IMG/VR virus record: IMGVR_UViG_3300024520_000047
Location: 62,001 to 126,000 of that record
Length of the DNA stretch: 64,000 nt
Origin: a virus
Reading direction: 5' to 3' (one strand)
Below are positions 22,175 to 30,026 of the stretch, one piece after another (positions within the stretch are counted from its first letter, which is position 1; each line of letters opens with the position of its first letter). A program made the position numbers and the translations under genes. The notes under the pieces were generated by a model. The model saw only the letters and a list, made by a program, of their open reading frames with translations. It did no database searches and was not told the DNA's origin.

Positions 22175-24489
22175 ACAATACAGGACACATTACTTACTTT
22201 CTTAACAGTAATTGTCTGGTCTGACCATTCCTTAATTAAATTATTATGAGAAATTACAAAGATTCTTTCAAAGTAATCTTTAATCTTCATAAAGAACTTG
22301 CCCACCAATTCTAAATTTTCATCACTTACTTTTGCAAATGCTTCATCAAAGCAAACAATATTAGGTTTAGGTAATGCACACACTTTAGATAATACAGAGC
22401 GTAAAGCTAATGACGCTATAGTTTTTTCATAACCACTACCAGAAGACATTAATTTCTCAATAGATGTATCATTGTCTATCATCCAAAATTCCAATTCATT
22501 ACGGTCATTAATTCTTAATTGTAATGTAAATTCACAACTATCCGATAGTAACCTATTTAATTCACTATTAAGATAGGGAATTGTATTTCGTAATATAAGT
22601 TTAGAAATTCCATTTTTCCCATAAGCAATTAAATAAGCCTTAAATATTTTATCAACCTCTTCTTCTTTTTTAATTTCATTAATCCTACCAACATTTTCTT
22701 TAATGCTAACTTTATGTTGTTTTATGTTTCCCTTAGTTTCACTAATTTTAATTTTAAAACCATCTATCTCAGCGGTTAATGTATCCAATAAAGTTCTAGC
22801 GGAAATAAGTTTCTTTTCTATTTCTTGATTTTCCTCTAATTTAATTTTGTTAGATTCCCACTCTTTGAGAGTGTTTTGTTTTTGAATTAAATTCAAACTT
22901 TCTTCTTTAATTTCTAAATCAATTTTTATTTTACGTAATTTATCTCTTTCATAGGTGTCCCACTTTATCTCTATATCACTTAATTCCATATTTTTTTCTA
23001 ATAATTCTTTTCTAGATGTTTGTAAGGTAAGTAATTCCTCAGTTATTTCGTGAAGTTCTTTAAGTTTCTTTTCAATTTCAGAACTGTGGTCCACATCATC
23101 TAATTTTCTATTACACGTTGGGCAAATTTCACCATCCTCTAAAGCTTGTATTAATTCTTCTAATTCACTAACCTGTTTGGTTGTTAATTTTTCTTGTACT
23201 TCTAGGTTTGTTAATTCTTTTTTTAATTCAGTATGTTTTTCTTCATCGTGTTTGGTAGGAGGTTTAGATATGTGAATTTCCTCTAATCTGGTTTGGTGTG
23301 TTTCAATTTTATTCTCTATATTGCCAATTTCTGTTTTAATATTTGTAGGATTAACTTTTAATAATTCGGAGGCAATCTCATTATGTTTGCTATAAAGTAA
23401 TTTTTCTTTATACTCCATTCCATTTTCATACCTCTCGTTAAGTTCTATAATTTTATTTTCATACTCTTCAATATTTTCTATAAATGCACCACTTTCATCT
23501 TCATAATTTTTATTTTCTTCTTTTAAAGTTTGTGTGTCATATAAATTAGAAATTAACTTTTTATTCCATTCAGAATATATTTCTTTAGCGGTTTCTTCTT
23601 TTTTTCTTAAATGGTCTAACCCTATAAATCTTGTTAATATTTGGCCTCTATGTGTGGGTTTAGCTTCTAGTAAGTCTTCCAGATTATTGGATGTTGTAAG
23701 TATGGTTAATAAAAAATCATCCATAGTTCCTATAGATTTTTTTAAAAACTCTTCTGTTTCTCGTCGTTGTTCTCCTTGTAAATTTTGTAAGGTGCCTTCC
23801 GCTAATCTTTTACTCAAGTTAAGTTCAGTCCTAACACTCCACTCACCCTTTTTAGTTAATTTTCTTATTATTCCTCGTTCTATAATGTAATTTTCACCAT
23901 CAATTTCTACCTCACCCTTAACTAATACGATATCTTTATCGGTAAACCTATTAAAGACCTCAATAGCTTTATTGGACTTAGTAGTTACATTAAAAAATAA
24001 AAAAAGAAGAAGGTCTACAGTTAATGTAGTTTTACCACCAAAATTAGAAGGTGTAGAATCTATGACCGTTATACCATTATATTTAGTAAAATCTATTCTA
24101 TTATTTTCACCAAAAGAAAGAAAATTATTAAATTCAATCCACTTAATAAACCATTTCTTATGTTGTGATATATCTTGGGTTGATACTTTTTCCTCCACTC
24201 TAGAATCTAACTTCATTAACTTATCCCAATTAACATCTACATCGTGGTCTTTTAAAAATTCTTTTACTAGTTGCTTTTGGTAGTTGGGGTCAACGACATT
24301 TTCTGTGACAGCTTGGGTTGTGGTGGTTTCTCCAATTCCATTAATGCGAGTCACCACATTAACCCTTTCAGAATTATATTTCTTTCTAAAATAAGTTTTT
24401 AATCTTTTTATTTTTTCTTGGGTGAAATTTTCGGGACTATCTTCCCATATAACTTTTATATAGGGGTTATCTAAAGTGGTAGGGTCCAT
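22171..24489 (-). CDS. 46: SbcC/Rad50-like ATPase, T4 gp46 homologue, with an extra N-terminal domain
   Basis: 772 aa, against about 560 in T4. Residues 1-110 are an extension not part of gp46: YIKVIWEDSPENFTQEKIKR and more. The ATPase begins at KKWFIKWIEFNNFLSFGENN. Walker A is SNFGGKTTL (148-156), with Ser where the first Gly is usual. Long coiled coils flank a zinc hook CPTC (about 456-459). The C-terminal lobe has the ABC signature LMSSGSGYEKT, Walker B NIVCFDEAF and the H-loop VISHNN. With gp47 it forms the Mre11/Rad50-type complex that resects DNA ends for recombination-dependent replication. gp47 lies two genes downstream in the reading direction's upstream side (25381-26163). Confidence 0.9.
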   Translation of the reverse strand: MDPTTLDNPYIKVIWEDSPENFTQEKIKRLKTYFRKKYNSERVNVVTRINGIGETTTTQAVTENVVDPNYQKQLVKEFLKDHDVDVNWDKLMKLDSRVEEKVSTQDISQHKKWFIKWIEFNNFLSFGENNRIDFTKYNGITVIDSTPSNFGGKTTLTVDLLLFLFFNVTTKSNKAIEVFNRFTDKDIVLVKGEVEIDGENYIIERGIIRKLTKKGEWSVRTELNLSKRLAEGTLQNLQGEQRRETEEFLKKSIGTMDDFLLTILTTSNNLEDLLEAKPTHRGQILTRFIGLDHLRKKEETAKEIYSEWNKKLISNLYDTQTLKEENKNYEDESGAFIENIEEYENKIIELNERYENGMEYKEKLLYSKHNEIASELLKVNPTNIKTEIGNIENKIETHQTRLEEIHISKPPTKHDEEKHTELKKELTNLEVQEKLTTKQVSELEELIQALEDGEICPTCNRKLDDVDHSSEIEKKLKELHEITEELLTLQTSRKELLEKNMELSDIEIKWDTYERDKLRKIKIDLEIKEESLNLIQKQNTLKEWESNKIKLEENQEIEKKLISARTLLDTLTAEIDGFKIKISETKGNIKQHKVSIKENVGRINEIKKEEEVDKIFKAYLIAYGKNGISKLILRNTIPYLNSELNRLLSDSCEFTLQLRINDRNELEFWMIDNDTSIEKLMSSGSGYEKTIASLALRSVLSKVCALPKPNIVCFDEAFAKVSDENLELVGKFFMKIKDYFERIFVISHNNLIKEWSDQTITVKKVSNVSCIV

Positions 24490-24495
24490 TATATA

Positions 24496-24804
24496 TTATT
24501 TGTTTGGTCGATTCTCTTCAAACCATTCTATTATAGCATTAATGGCCCATACACCACCACTAGCTAACATTCCATCAAAAAATACATTTAAATGGGGAAT
24601 ATTTGTTAATGGACTAGTGGGTGAAAATAAAATAAAAGAAAATAGAAACCCAACCCATGTAGAAGTACACATAACACAACCTAGTAAATCCCCAATAAAC
24701 TTAGAGTGAGAGGTTAACCAGTTTCTACTCTTATCAAAAATACTCCCGTATACCAATATTTGCGTCATTCCATATGCTGCTATCATCCATATTATTAAAT
24801 CCAT
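24496..24804 (-). CDS. Small membrane protein, DUF1360-like
   Basis: 102 aa. Hydrophobic helices at about 3-22, 44-62 and 75-92 (IIWMIAAYGMTQILVYGSIF; STWVGFLFSFILF; DGMLASGGVWAINAIIEWF). The segment LLGCVMCTSTWVGF matches the LLxCxxCxxxWxG core that I associate with DUF1360 membrane proteins, which occur in bacteria and phages. Function unknown. It lies between gp46 and a coiled-coil gene, with gaps of 6 and 2 nt, in the recombination operon. Confidence 0.6.
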   Translation of the reverse strand: MDLIIWMIAAYGMTQILVYGSIFDKSRNWLTSHSKFIGDLLGCVMCTSTWVGFLFSFILFSPTSPLTNIPHLNVFFDGMLASGGVWAINAIIEWFEENRPNK

Positions 24805-24806
24805 AA

Positions 24807-25415
24807 TTAATCTTTATATAATTCATCATCTAATCTAGATGATTTTAGGTGAGTTGCTTTAGTTCCACTAAATCTTCTAAAGTGATTTAAAACATCCTCA
24901 TACTCTTCAATCTTTTCTTGAAGTTCTTTTATTTGTTGTTTAAGGGTGGTGTTATCATCAGTAAAATTTTGTAATTCTGATTTTTGTTTACCATATTCTT
25001 TAAACTTTTTAACCCATTCCTCATTATCTGTTGTTAATCTACCAACTTCTATAGTTAAAGAATTAACCTTCTCTGAATATTCCCGTAATTGTGTATCATC
25101 AGTAACTAATTTTTCTATTTCCACAATTTTTTCAACAGGCACTTCCACAATTTTTTCAACAATTTTCTCAACAGGTACTTTTATAATTTTCTCCACTTCT
25201 TTTACTATTTCTTTTTCCACCTCTTTTTCTATAATTTCTTTTCCAGCTTTAACTGGCGTACGTCCAAATTTTTCAATAGCAAAACCACCCTTTAAACATC
25301 CTAAAATTAAATTATTTTTATCCTCTATTTTATTTAATTCACAAAACATCTCCATTTCCTTATTTAAATGTGAAGGTATTTTAAAAATTTGTGAGTGTTT
25401 CGTTTTCATTTTCAA
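24807..25415 (-). CDS. Coiled-coil protein with Val-Pro-Val-Glu-Lys repeats
   Basis: 202 aa. Residues 1-50 form a small N-terminal domain (SQIFKIPSHLNKEMEMFCEL), perhaps a ribbon-helix-like fold. Residues about 60-105 are heptad-like repeats KEVEKI-I-K-VPVEKIVE-K-IVE-VPVEKIVE. A second coiled coil runs from about 110 to 175. No enzymatic motif. Its first 35 nt overlap the 3' end of the gp47 gene in another frame. The position between gp46 and gp47 suggests a partner of that complex, but nothing in the sequence proves it. Confidence 0.55.
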   Translation of the reverse strand: MKMKTKHSQIFKIPSHLNKEMEMFCELNKIEDKNNLILGCLKGGFAIEKFGRTPVKAGKEIIEKEVEKEIVKEVEKIIKVPVEKIVEKIVEVPVEKIVEIEKLVTDDTQLREYSEKVNSLTIEVGRLTTDNEEWVKKFKEYGKQKSELQNFTDDNTTLKQQIKELQEKIEEYEDVLNHFRRFSGTKATHLKSSRLDDELYKD

Positions 25416-26163
25416 TATCTGCTATATCAGTAATCTTAAAATTTAGATAGGGTGATTTATTATCTATATCTTTAAAAATATACTTATCCGTTTGGACTTC
25501 GTAAATACCATAACCATGATTTCTGACTGCTTCACCAAAATTCTGTTGTATTAAGGACCCTATCATATATGCTTTTTTACCATTAGGGATATCTACCACT
25601 TGTCGTTTATGAATGTCTCCCGCCAACACCAAATCACATCCAGAAAACTCTTGGGTGTTATATCCGTCTTCAAAAGCAAATCCCATATCGGTAACTAAAC
25701 CTTGTATTGGCCCATGGAATAAACCTATATATGTATGTTCTTTTGTTGGTGTGAAAGCTGGCTTGTGGTTATGATTAACCAATGAATATATTACCCACAT
25801 TATGTTCTCATCTTCCATAACACCATTTTCTTTTAAATAAATAATATTTTCATTATTCATAGTAAAAATTAAGGGACTCAGGGTGTCTAACCTTTCTAAA
25901 TTATTTTCTAAAAAATCATGATTACCTATCAAAACTAAGGTTTTACAAATATTTGCACATTCCTTTAATGTCCAAATAACCATATCTACCAATTCTGGTG
26001 TCATTTGATTTTTAGAATGAACCAAATCTCCAGTAAATATAATCCTATCAGGTTGTAATTCTTTCCATTCTTTAAAGCAAGCACTTAATATTTCTCTATA
26101 ATGTTTATGGTCTTTAAAGAGTTTAATGTGTAAATCAGAAAAATGTATTAACTTATTAATCAT
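25381..26163 (-). CDS. 47: SbcD/Mre11-like nuclease, T4 gp47 homologue
   Basis: 260 aa, shorter than T4 gp47 (about 339). All metallophosphoesterase motifs are visible in order: FSDLHIK (motif I), IIFTGDLVHSK (II), LVLIGNHDF (III), GLFHGP (IV) and VLAGDIHKRQ (V), with YMIGSLIQQNFGE following. These bind two metal ions (usually Mn) for dsDNA exonuclease and ssDNA endonuclease activity. The C-terminal capping region is reduced. The start overlaps the upstream nuclease gene by 4 nt. Works with gp46 in end resection and recombination-dependent replication. Confidence 0.92.
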   Translation of the reverse strand: MINKLIHFSDLHIKLFKDHKHYREILSACFKEWKELQPDRIIFTGDLVHSKNQMTPELVDMVIWTLKECANICKTLVLIGNHDFLENNLERLDTLSPLIFTMNNENIIYLKENGVMEDENIMWVIYSLVNHNHKPAFTPTKEHTYIGLFHGPIQGLVTDMGFAFEDGYNTQEFSGCDLVLAGDIHKRQVVDIPNGKKAYMIGSLIQQNFGEAVRNHGYGIYEVQTDKYIFKDIDNKSPYLNFKITDIADIENENETLTNF

Positions 26164-26933
26164 TTATTATCCTTATAATGTTCTAATAAAGATACCACCT
26201 CTTCCCTATAATCTCTACATTTAATGGGTTCATATTTTTCATTATTTTCATTAAACCACACAATATAAGAATCCCCCAATTGGAGGTTAGTGTTTTCTTC
26301 TATCAAATATCTATATAAAGATAGTTGTAATGAGTAGGTATTAAACTCACACACATCCAAATGAGAGATAGGCTCTTTAAATTGTTGCCACTTATTATTT
26401 CTTTTTATCTCTTTGTTAGTTTTCCAATCCCAAATTTGTAATTCATTAACTTTATTATTCCAAAATAACTGGTCTACCATCCCACAGACACCACACACAT
26501 CATCACCAACAATTAATTCAGATTTGATGGGTATTAGTTTACCATACGATTCTTCATAAAATTTATCAAATAAATTTTTAATTTTATTAAAAGCAGTTTC
26601 TACGTCATTATTTCCTAACACTCTAACAATCTTTTCCTTGGGGTATGGAAACACTTTATTGTTAAAATAATTTTCAGCATAGTTATGTAATAAATTTCCC
26701 TTTTCACAGGAGTAGTCTGCTTTATATTTCCATTCTTTTAATATTTCTTCCTTTGTAATCCCCCTATCTTTAGATTTTTTTTCTGACCAGTAATCACTAT
26801 CAAAAGGTTGTTTAAACTTACCTATAAGTCTAGTTGCGGAAAGCATTTCTTGTCCGTCAATATAATATGTGTGTGGTTCATCATAATATTTAATATTATT
26901 AAATACACTAAGTTCTATTCCAATATCTATCAT
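26160..26933 (-). CDS. PD-(D/E)XK nuclease, RecB/Cas4-like
   Basis: 257 aa. Motifs of the PDDEXK superfamily are visible: KGNLLHNYAE (H83), SELIVGDDVCGVCGMVDQL (E139 and catalytic D154), ELQIWDWKTNKEI (D169-W-K171) and YSLQLSLYRYLIE (Q203xxxY207, the RecB-family motif). The N-terminal YYIDGQEMLSATRLIGKF is typical of phage exonucleases of this type. There is no four-Cys iron-sulphur cluster as in Cas4. It probably acts as a DNA exonuclease in recombination or genome processing. It overlaps both neighbours by 4 nt, so it is coupled to gp47 and the primase. Confidence 0.85.
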   Translation of the reverse strand: MIDIGIELSVFNNIKYYDEPHTYYIDGQEMLSATRLIGKFKQPFDSDYWSEKKSKDRGITKEEILKEWKYKADYSCEKGNLLHNYAENYFNNKVFPYPKEKIVRVLGNNDVETAFNKIKNLFDKFYEESYGKLIPIKSELIVGDDVCGVCGMVDQLFWNNKVNELQIWDWKTNKEIKRNNKWQQFKEPISHLDVCEFNTYSLQLSLYRYLIEENTNLQLGDSYIVWFNENNEKYEPIKCRDYREEVVSLLEHYKDNK

Positions 26934-27853
26934 GTCTCTAATTGTAATATGTCTTCATTTCTTATCTTACCATTAAGTTCCGCAATATCTTTATCTTTAG
27001 GCATTTTCACTACCCTAATTCTACCACGTAATTTACCTCCATTTAATTTTTCAAATAATTTTATAGAATCTTCCCAAGCATCGCCATCTAAACATATAAT
27101 AATCTGTGCTGTTGCCTGTTCATATAATTTTTCCCATAAATTATCACTTACCACTTTACCCAATAATGGTATACTATTTTCTAAAAAAAACATATCAAAT
27201 ACACCTTCAACTAAAAATATATCTTTATCCCAATCTATATTCTCTTCATTAAAAATGATAACACTTTTTTCTTGTTCAGGATTTTTATATTTAAGTTTGG
27301 TATTAATATAACTCCTCCCAACAAAATATTGTAATTTTCCAGTGGGTGTATAACTAGGTACTATAATTCTAAATTTATATTCTCCTTGGGTGGTAAATCC
27401 TATATCGTATTTTTCTATTAACTCTTTTCCTATATTTCTTTTTTTAAGATAATTTAGTGCTTGTTTTGCATTTAAATCATAGGGGGACACTTCACTTAAT
27501 TTAGTAAACCCATAAGGTAACTTTATATTCTTATTATATTTTTTTTGTTTTGGGGCAAATTCTTCAGGACATACAAGTTCAAAATTTTTAAATTGTGTGG
27601 TGTCTCCCCAGTCTTTAATGATACGTGAAATATGACCGTGGGTGTCATGTGTTTCAGTACAGGCCCAACATTTATATACCCCCATATGATAATTAATTTC
27701 TAAATTACCTTTACCGTCTCCTTTTTCTAAACCTTTAATGTCGTAGGAACAAACTGGGCAGTCAAATGATATTTGGCCTTTGTTGGGGTAGTGCTGATGA
27801 TATTCTCCGAATATCTCTTCTAATATTTCTATAATAAGTTCGTAATCTTCCAC
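26930..27853 (-). CDS. DnaG-type DNA primase (T4 gp61-like role)
   Basis: 307 aa. An N-terminal zinc-binding module has Cys at 32, 35, 62 and 65 (DCPVCSYD ... YKCWACTE). The RNA polymerase core includes EYKFRIIVPSY (159-169) and LQYFVGRSYI. The Toprim fold has DIFLVEGVFDMFF with E216 and IIICLDGDAWED with the DxD pair D256/D258. The C-terminal helicase-binding domain is very short or absent, so the protein is about half the length of bacterial DnaG, as usual for phage primases. Makes RNA primers for lagging-strand synthesis. Its position next to gp46/gp47 matches a T4-type replisome, although helicase and polymerase are outside the window. Confidence 0.9.
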   Translation of the reverse strand: MEDYELIIEILEEIFGEYHQHYPNKGQISFDCPVCSYDIKGLEKGDGKGNLEINYHMGVYKCWACTETHDTHGHISRIIKDWGDTTQFKNFELVCPEEFAPKQKKYNKNIKLPYGFTKLSEVSPYDLNAKQALNYLKKRNIGKELIEKYDIGFTTQGEYKFRIIVPSYTPTGKLQYFVGRSYINTKLKYKNPEQEKSVIIFNEENIDWDKDIFLVEGVFDMFFLENSIPLLGKVVSDNLWEKLYEQATAQIIICLDGDAWEDSIKLFEKLNGGKLRGRIRVVKMPKDKDIAELNGKIRNEDILQLET

Positions 27854-27887
27854 ACTTAATTATAATTTTATTAAACGAGAATGTCAA

Positions 27888-28484
27888 TTACCATAATTCG
27901 TTTTGTAACATATGTCCTCGCACGCAAGTATATGCGTCAGCCATATCAAAACATTCTTTTTTTAAATTTCCTTTGGGGGTGAGGGGAGGCCAAATAATGT
28001 GGGGTTCTAATATTTTTACTTGTTCCCATACAGCTAATTTTTTATCGGTGTCTTTAGGAAAACCACCAAATAAGACTTTTTTACCTTTGTCATTATAACT
28101 GTATAACGCGGGATGTGCATATTTTCTAGAATTATAGGTTGATATGAATGTGGGTATAACCCCTAGAATGTCGTATACGGTTTTTACAATCATTGAGTTG
28201 TATCTTAATAAAGCACCTACCGTATATAGATTATTAGATGTTAATAAGGGTTCTTCAATTATAACTTTAACTACCCCGAGACCTTTTAATTCTTCTAATT
28301 TTTTTTCAAAAGCTTCTGCTTTTTTTAAATGTTCTTCTATTTTATCTTCAGGTCTAGGATTAACGCGTGGGGAAAAATGGGTCAATTCCAATAACTTTTG
28401 ACTCTTTAAACCAAAAAGGGCCCATCCAATTGTTTTTGTAGAAATGTCTAACCCTAATACTTTGGGTTCGTTTTTTAATGCCAT
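27888..28484 (-). CDS. RuvC-like Holliday junction resolvase
   Basis: 198 aa. RNase H-fold features: KVLGLDISTKTIGWALFG with catalytic D13, VVKVIIEEPLL with E77/E78, and the C-terminal KECFDMADAYTC with D180 and D183. These four acidic residues are the RuvC-family metal site. The enzyme would cut four-way junctions and branched DNA before packaging, replacing T4 gp49 (endonuclease VII), which is unrelated in fold. The first base of its ATG overlaps the last base of the tail gene stop at 28484, so it is the first replication gene after the virion block. Confidence 0.85.
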   Translation of the reverse strand: MALKNEPKVLGLDISTKTIGWALFGLKSQKLLELTHFSPRVNPRPEDKIEEHLKKAEAFEKKLEELKGLGVVKVIIEEPLLTSNNLYTVGALLRYNSMIVKTVYDILGVIPTFISTYNSRKYAHPALYSYNDKGKKVLFGGFPKDTDKKLAVWEQVKILEPHIIWPPLTPKGNLKKECFDMADAYTCVRGHMLQNELW

Positions 28485-29611
28485 TAAAATCTGAATTTTA
28501 AATTAAAATATGATGAATTTGCCTTATATTTTTCAATTGGCCTATCTGGTTTTGCAATTGCTAACATGTCACCATTATCATCATACAACCCAATCGCTGT
28601 AATGTAAACAGGTTTGTTTACACTTCCTAGGTCATACTCCCCATTTGTGATTATGGGGTTCAAGGGTGCAGCGGTAGGATTTTTGGTTAAATAAAATTCA
28701 TTTCCACTTGCAGTACATAAGACATCAAGTACCCATTGTTTCTCAAAACTATAGAATGTTACTTGTGCATCACTACTACTAAATGAAGCCTGGGTTATGG
28801 CACTATATACGTATGTGGTACCTGTACATCCAGTGCCCGCAGGTATACATGTAGCGGCCGTCGATGCAGACCAATTAATATTTTGTGTTACAGCAGAACT
28901 AGTTAATACTATAAAACCCTTATCTAAATAACATACACCGATAGGTCTATCTACTCCACTGCCCGCATCTGTTGCGGTTGCTACCTGCTTATCTTGTGCA
29001 AAACTAAAATAGGTTGTAGAGTCGGGATACCCAGCTGGAGGTGAGGTAGTTGTATACCCATCAGACCATGATGTTGTTGGATTAGTAACAGGTCTACCAA
29101 AACCGTCTGCAAATAAAAAAGATACATTAGTACTTGGTGTGTCAACAGCAGGTGTTAGATTTTGATTTAAAACTGATGGATGTCCAAATCTTTCAGCTTC
29201 TACACTAGGGTCACTAGAAGCATCCCAAGGTAAATAATAAGAACTATAACAGTCAAAAGTACCACCAGTCACATGTGGTAATGTTAATTTAATTGTCCTA
29301 CCGTCTATTAATTCACCGTAGGTATTTTTAGGTATTTCTATTACTACCACATTAGTGGCGTCATCTATATCCTGTAATGCATTTGCACCCCATTCTAAAT
29401 CCCAACCATTAACTTCAAAATTAGCTGCAGGTAATCCAAACGAAGAATATAAATTAGAGAATGGTCTTCCATTATTTGGGTTACGTTGAGCGACTGTGAA
29501 TTTAAGTGCTGACCCAGTAACTTCGTTATACCCATTAAAATTAGGGTTTAATGTCCCAAACGGTATAATTTCTGACTCAACTGTCTTTGATGTTATTGGT
29601 TTAAAATCCAT
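28484..29611 (-). CDS. Tail / baseplate-associated virion protein
   Basis: 375 aa, rich in Thr, Ser, Asn and Tyr. The last 45 residues, with PVYITAIGLYDDNGDMLAIA then KPDRPIEKY and a final LKFRF, closely match the C-terminus of the 818-aa virion protein at 34995 (ITEIGLFDNDKDLMAIAKLK ... IKIDF). A shared end-domain of this kind suggests a common docking function on the baseplate or fibres. No enzyme motif. The stop overlaps the RuvC start. Confidence 0.65.
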   Translation of the reverse strand: MDFKPITSKTVESEIIPFGTLNPNFNGYNEVTGSALKFTVAQRNPNNGRPFSNLYSSFGLPAANFEVNGWDLEWGANALQDIDDATNVVVIEIPKNTYGELIDGRTIKLTLPHVTGGTFDCYSSYYLPWDASSDPSVEAERFGHPSVLNQNLTPAVDTPSTNVSFLFADGFGRPVTNPTTSWSDGYTTTSPPAGYPDSTTYFSFAQDKQVATATDAGSGVDRPIGVCYLDKGFIVLTSSAVTQNINWSASTAATCIPAGTGCTGTTYVYSAITQASFSSSDAQVTFYSFEKQWVLDVLCTASGNEFYLTKNPTAAPLNPIITNGEYDLGSVNKPVYITAIGLYDDNGDMLAIAKPDRPIEKYKANSSYFNLKFRF

Positions 29612-29638
29612 TTTTAAATATTTTTTATTTTTTTATTA

Positions 29639-30025
29639 TTAAGGTATTAATTCGTTACCACTAAGTTTAAGAAACTGTACACCAGAAAAAAAGAATTTTA
29701 CATAAGCACGTGCATCGATTACCTGATTACTTCCACTATCCTTACTATAGTTAATGGCTTGAGGTGAATAAACAAATAGGTTTACACCTTCTTTAGTGGT
29801 ATCTCTAACTGGGTTAATGGTTGAAATAAATTTAGTAGACACTAATGTAGTCGTTGCGTTCTCCCCCGGAGTATGTTTATCTGTTGCTGGTATACGTGCA
29901 CTTTGAGATATAGAATTATCTACATAATTAATTGCACTTTTATATGGTACACCCGACATCCCATTAGGGGTAAACCCAAAATTAGCTTTAAAGTAATTTA
30001 TTCTTGTTGTTGTATCACTTGCCAT
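29639..30025 (-). CDS. Small virion protein
   Basis: 128 aa from ATG 30025 (MASDTTTRINYFKANFGFTP). A longer frame opens at 30064 but would overlap the upstream gene by 38 nt; 30025 leaves a 1-nt gap and is preferred. The sequence is beta-rich and polar (NLFVYSPQAINY; AYVKFFFSGVQFLKLSG). No family recognised. Its place between two tail genes suggests a tail or baseplate component. Confidence 0.55.
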   Translation of the reverse strand: MASDTTTRINYFKANFGFTPNGMSGVPYKSAINYVDNSISQSARIPATDKHTPGENATTTLVSTKFISTINPVRDTTKEGVNLFVYSPQAINYSKDSGSNQVIDARAYVKFFFSGVQFLKLSGNELIP

Positions 30026-30026
30026 T

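Noticed and set aside
24946-25446. 166-aa plus-strand frame with Ser-Thr-Ile-Phe repeats
   Set aside because: It is the antisense image of the VPVEKIVE coiled-coil repeats.
26808-27311. 167-aa plus-strand frame opposite the nuclease and primase genes
   Set aside because: Both minus-strand genes have clear catalytic motifs; the plus frame has low-complexity Ser/Ile/Leu composition typical of an antisense shadow.
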